From contig CAKAKS010000004.1 of NCBI GenBank assembly GCA_916700875.1, positions 16,541,444 through 16,605,443 on the forward strand: 64,000 bases of DNA, in the 5' to 3' direction. The notes below the pieces were generated by a model. That model worked only from the letters and a program-made list of their open reading frames with translations. It searched no databases and was not told the origin of the DNA. The DNA comes from Sebastes aleutianus. Taxonomy: Eukaryota > Chordata > Actinopteri > Perciformes > Sebastidae. Positions 60,562-64,000 of this stretch are shown piece after piece; the first letter of the stretch is position 1, and the number at the start of each line of letters is the position of its first letter. Made by a program: the position numbers and the translations under genes.

Positions 60562-60802
60562 TGTACCGGGTGCAAGATGACGGAAGAGGTGATTGTCATC
60601 GCCAAGTTCGACTACATGGCCCAGCAGGACCAGGAGCTGGACATCAAGAAGAACGAGCGCCTCTGGCTCCTCGACGACTCCAAGTCCTGGTGGAGGGTTC
60701 GTAATGCCACCAACAAAACAGGCTTTGTGCCGTCCAACTATGTGGAGAGGAAAAACAGTGCCAGGAAAGCTTCTATTGTCAAGAATCTCAAAGACACACT
60801 CG
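60562..60802 (+). CDS. nck1: NCK adaptor protein 1, first coding exon (SH3-1), gene continues beyond window
   Basis: Cytoplasmic adaptor linking phosphotyrosine receptors to actin regulators through three SH3 domains and one SH2 domain. The exon begins after the acceptor CCTCCAG at 60561. Coding starts at the ATG at 60577 and ends at 60802 in phase 1 before GTAAAAC. The 75 complete codons encode the first SH3 domain (residues ~5-58). Visible landmarks are the AKFDYMA motif (9-15), acidic RT-loop QQDQELD, the ligand-binding tryptophan pair in SKSWWRV (38-39) and the PSNYVE motif (52-57). The following KNSARKASIVKNLKDTLG identifies NCK1; NCK2 has KNSLKKGSLVKNLKDTLG. The N-terminal MTEEVIVIAK resembles NCK2, a minor difference. 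Synteny with slc35g2 just upstream supports nck1. SH3-2, SH3-3 and SH2 exons lie outside. Confidence 0.95.
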
Positions 60803-63176
60803 GTAAAACACATTTGTATTTGTTTCGTCTTCTTTGCAAGTGTTGAATTCAGCTCGTGATAGTTTCATAAGCGCTGGCCAGATATTGTGCTTAAGTTTAC
60901 ACTCTCCAAAGTCTGTTTACTTTTTATTTTAGGAGCTCACACGATTCCAGTAAACCTGTGTTTGCACTATAAACATTTATATATCTTCACATCTTTTTGA
61001 TAGAGACTGACTCGCTTTGTGTTTCATACACAGTTGGTTGTTGTTGTTCAGCCTAAATGGAGTAGCATCAGAGAGCGTCTTTTATCTAGGCCAGCTCTAC
61101 ATCAGTTTGTTTTCGACCACATGGTTGTGGTATCTAATGTACTTTACTGTATACAGAAACAGCTTTCACAGGAAGGTGGTCGCAGGCTGATGTCTTATTG
61201 GTTGAAATGCTGAGAGCTACTTTCTTCTCACAGCACACTTAGACTGAAGCTTTAGTGTCTGTTGGGGTGTCTATACTGTAGTCGTGTCTAATGTAATGTG
61301 GCGTCTTTCCATTTCATCTTGAAGCGTTTGCACAGGTAAGGCAGTTTTACATTTCTTTGATTCCAAATGTTTTTTGGAGGTTAGAATTTTTTTGTTTCAT
61401 AACTGTGGCACAAAATAGAAAATGTTTTGTTTTACCTTGTCAAATCCATATATCTCCCGCCCTTTTATGATGATCAGAATTGATACGCCACAGGTGTCGT
61501 CTGCTCTGTCAACACTGCAGTAATATTTCTGGGCACTGCCATGTGCCAGGAGCCTTGTTCTGCCGTGAGCAAGCCAAATGTGACTGTGTATGTAAGCCAA
61601 GGTTACCATTTGTTTCAGCTTAATTCTCCTTGATGACAGGCATTCATGGTAATTTCGGATACACGCTTTGACCACTGGCATCCAGATAGCCTGGTATTGG
61701 TTTTGCCGATGATTTAGCGTTTTGCTCTTATTTCACTTATGTGTTGTACAAGATGTGAAGGTCTTGTCTTTAGTTGCTGATGCTTTTCACATTGAAATCT
61801 CATCAAGGCATCAGTGTCTCATTTAACACCGTGATGGGATGTGCGTCGGTGTTGTTCGACCATGTTTGTTTGGGCCGGATCTCACTAGATTGGGTTTAAG
61901 GTTGTACATCAGCATTTGCTACAGGAACTTAAAGGCACACTTAAACAGGCCTGTGTGATATTGACAGTAAATTGGGTTTTAATAAAAGGCTAGTTAGTTG
62001 TTTTTGTGATATTAATGCAGTGCTTTTTACTCATTGTCAGTTGTGGTTTATTAATATGTTTGTGAAGCTGAAAGCCGGAGCCACGACCTGCTGTTTATGG
62101 GCCCATTTGACAAAAACATAACCACACTTGCCAAAAGAGGTAGCCTTATCTCCTTTGCTCATTGATGTGGTGATGATGACGAACCCCTGCGTAGGGTGAC
62201 CCCCTGCGAGGAAACCCGCGTGCCCAAAAGTGGCTTTTCCGTGCACAGAGAGACTGAAAGAATAGGGGGTGTTGTGGCTGATTACTTCTAACCAGAAGCG
62301 TGTCATCAACTTGTAGCTGTATCGCATTCTGCAGTGTTTGCAAAACACTTTATCTGTTGGACATGTGAAGTGTGTCTTCCTGTTAGCTGCTGCACAGTGT
62401 GGTTTTTCTTTATAATGTATGTGCAAGTGTTGTGGTGAGAGGATACTGGTGACGTCTAGGGCAGCACTGTGTGCTGAAATATATATGCTGATGAAAAATA
62501 GTTTAAGAACAGGAAGAGACCTTTTTATATATATATATATATATACAGCTCATATATATATAGCTTTTAGTTTGTACAGTCATTTTCTTGATAACTAGAG
62601 ATGACTCGATGTCCGTAACTTTGAGTATGTACCAATACCAATCCGATACTGTCTTTTTCCCTCTCTTAAACAACCACGTTAAATAAATCGAATAACTTTA
62701 GTTACTTTGCAGATTCAGGTTATTAATACAAAATATAATGAACTAATAAATGATGATGTACTATTATAGATTTAACTACCCAGCAATATATAAAGTCATT
62801 GACATGGCCTCCACATTTACCAGCTGCAATATTAAAGTGATGAACACTTTAATGCATCAATAATTAGAATACAATAATAATATATATATTATTCTGCATA
62901 ATGAGTACTTTTACTTTTGGTACTTTAAGTATATGTTGATGCTAATACTTCTGTACTTTTACTTTGAATGCAGGATTTTTACTTGTAGCTGGTATTTTAC
63001 ACTGTAGTATTACTACTTTTACTTAAGTAGAGATCTGAGTTTTTCTTCCATCTCTGTATGTTAATATTAGTTTATTGAAATATTAAAAGGGTTTCCTTTC
63101 ACTCACATGTACACAATTTTCAGATACAGTTAATGCAGTGTAGTGCGTGCACTGTTTACCTCTCCATCAACTACTG

Positions 63177-63177
63177 C

Positions 63178-63220
<43 letters not shown>
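63177..63220. repeat. (CTGT)n microsatellite
   Basis: About ten near-perfect CTGT units in the nck1 intron. Confidence 0.95.
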
Positions 63221-63227
<7 letters not shown>

Positions 63228-63737
63228 CAAAGAGTTTTCACCTCTAGTAAACCTTTTTAGTTTGTTTTGGAGCGTTGCCGTAACGTAATGTTATGCAACG
63301 TGAGGTTTGTAAAATAAAATAAAACGGCAGCTACAATCATGAAGAAGACAAAACACTCTGCCATTTCTCCTCTTCTGTTCTCGCTGTAAGTCACTCAGCG
63401 CTGACCGTCAGACCCCCGCCGCACACTGAGTTGGTTTAGAGACCCGCTTTTACGTTGACAGTCGGCTCTGTAACCAACACTATCGCACGCTCACACACTC
63501 CTTTTTCTGTCGGGGCTTTTTATGACTGTTCTATTTGACTCAAGCATATACTGTAGATTGTTTGACTGCCCAGTCAGTTTTGCCCTTAAATGTGTAGGTA
63601 TATTTGTCTGTTATGTGTAGTGTGTATGCATGAGTGTGTGGGGGTATGTTTTGTCATGCACCACAGCCATGAGCCTCCCAACAACCTCCCACCTGTCAGT
63701 ACATCATTGATCAAATGACCTCAGGTGAACAGCTGCA

Positions 63738-63738
63738 C

Positions 63739-63778
<40 letters not shown>
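63738..63778. repeat. (CA)n microsatellite
   Basis: About 20 CA units in the nck1 intron. Confidence 0.95.
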
Positions 63779-63780
<2 letters not shown>

Positions 63781-64000
63781 CCGAGGTCTCACTCACACAT
63801 AAACCCAATAAAACACGAAACTAATGTAAAACACAAGTTAAGGCAAATCTGAGCCTCGTTAAACACTAATACAATCATAGAAAGCTTGTAAATACCTCAC
63901 CTTCATTTGTCCTTTTTTATGATCTATAAGTAGATTTAAGACATTTTAACAAGACGTTTGTCGGCGCTTGTGTTTTTCTCGTCCATGTGTGGGAGAAGCA

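Larger units (their letters stand above)
60803..64000 (+). other. nck1: nck1 intron after first coding exon
   Basis: No second coding exon was recognised up to the right edge. It holds simple repeats: (TA)n at 62527-62543, (CTGT)n at 63177-63220 and (CA)n at 63738-63778. A DNA-element end near 62900-63055 carries ACTTTTACTTAAGTAGAGAT, a phrase common in fish repeats. Confidence 0.6.

Noticed and set aside
60529..60859. Frames overlapping the nck1 exon on the minus strand and in the +2 frame
   Set aside because: Shadows of the SH3-coding frame.

Overview
The window is nuclear DNA of a ray-finned fish. Genes are split by GT-AG introns. The sequence is AT-rich and crowded with short non-autonomous DNA transposons, microsatellites and SINE-like pieces of kinds typical of teleosts. 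The repeat families look like those of percomorph (perch-like) fishes, but that placement is an inference. No prokaryotic operon, CRISPR array, phage or plasmid feature is present.

Layout, left to right. (1) 196-952, minus strand: the first four coding exons of a CELA1-type pancreatic elastase, running off the left edge, with a TATA box at 991-998. At 1265-1400 lies an oppositely oriented pancreatic-style promoter with an orphan 7-codon exon. (2) 2150-3850: a block of (TAA)n microsatellites with duplicated flanks. (3) 4131-9422, plus strand: a complete nine-exon gorasp1 (GRASP65) gene of 395 codons, with several transposon-like elements in introns 1 and 2. (4) About 10.1-39.9 kb: a 30-kb stretch with no recognisable gene but many transposon remnants, including a decayed L1/Tx1-like reverse transcriptase piece. 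(5) 40004-41254, plus strand: slc35g2 (TMEM22), its whole reading frame in one exon. (6) About 45.4 kb to the right edge, plus strand: the 5' part of nck1. It comprises a CCAAT/GC-box promoter, a non-coding first exon, a 13.5-kb first intron, a probable small 5' exon and the first coding exon (first SH3 domain). The rest lies beyond the window.

The genes do not form a pathway. GRASP65 stacks Golgi cisternae, SLC35G2 is a multi-pass membrane protein of the drug/metabolite transporter superfamily, NCK1 is an SH3/SH2 adaptor, and the elastase is a secreted digestive protease. The slc35g2-nck1 pair, same order and orientation, matches human 3q22.3, whereas GORASP1 is on 3p22 in human. A lineage-specific junction therefore probably lies in the gene-poor middle.

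I found no undescribed molecular system. The most interesting signals are structural: nested transposons with intact target-site duplications, two ~310-bp-period tandem arrays on either side of the nck1 promoter (one built from a transposon fragment), an upstream ORF whose stop overlaps the nck1 start codon, and the orphan pancreatic promoter/exon beside the elastase gene.
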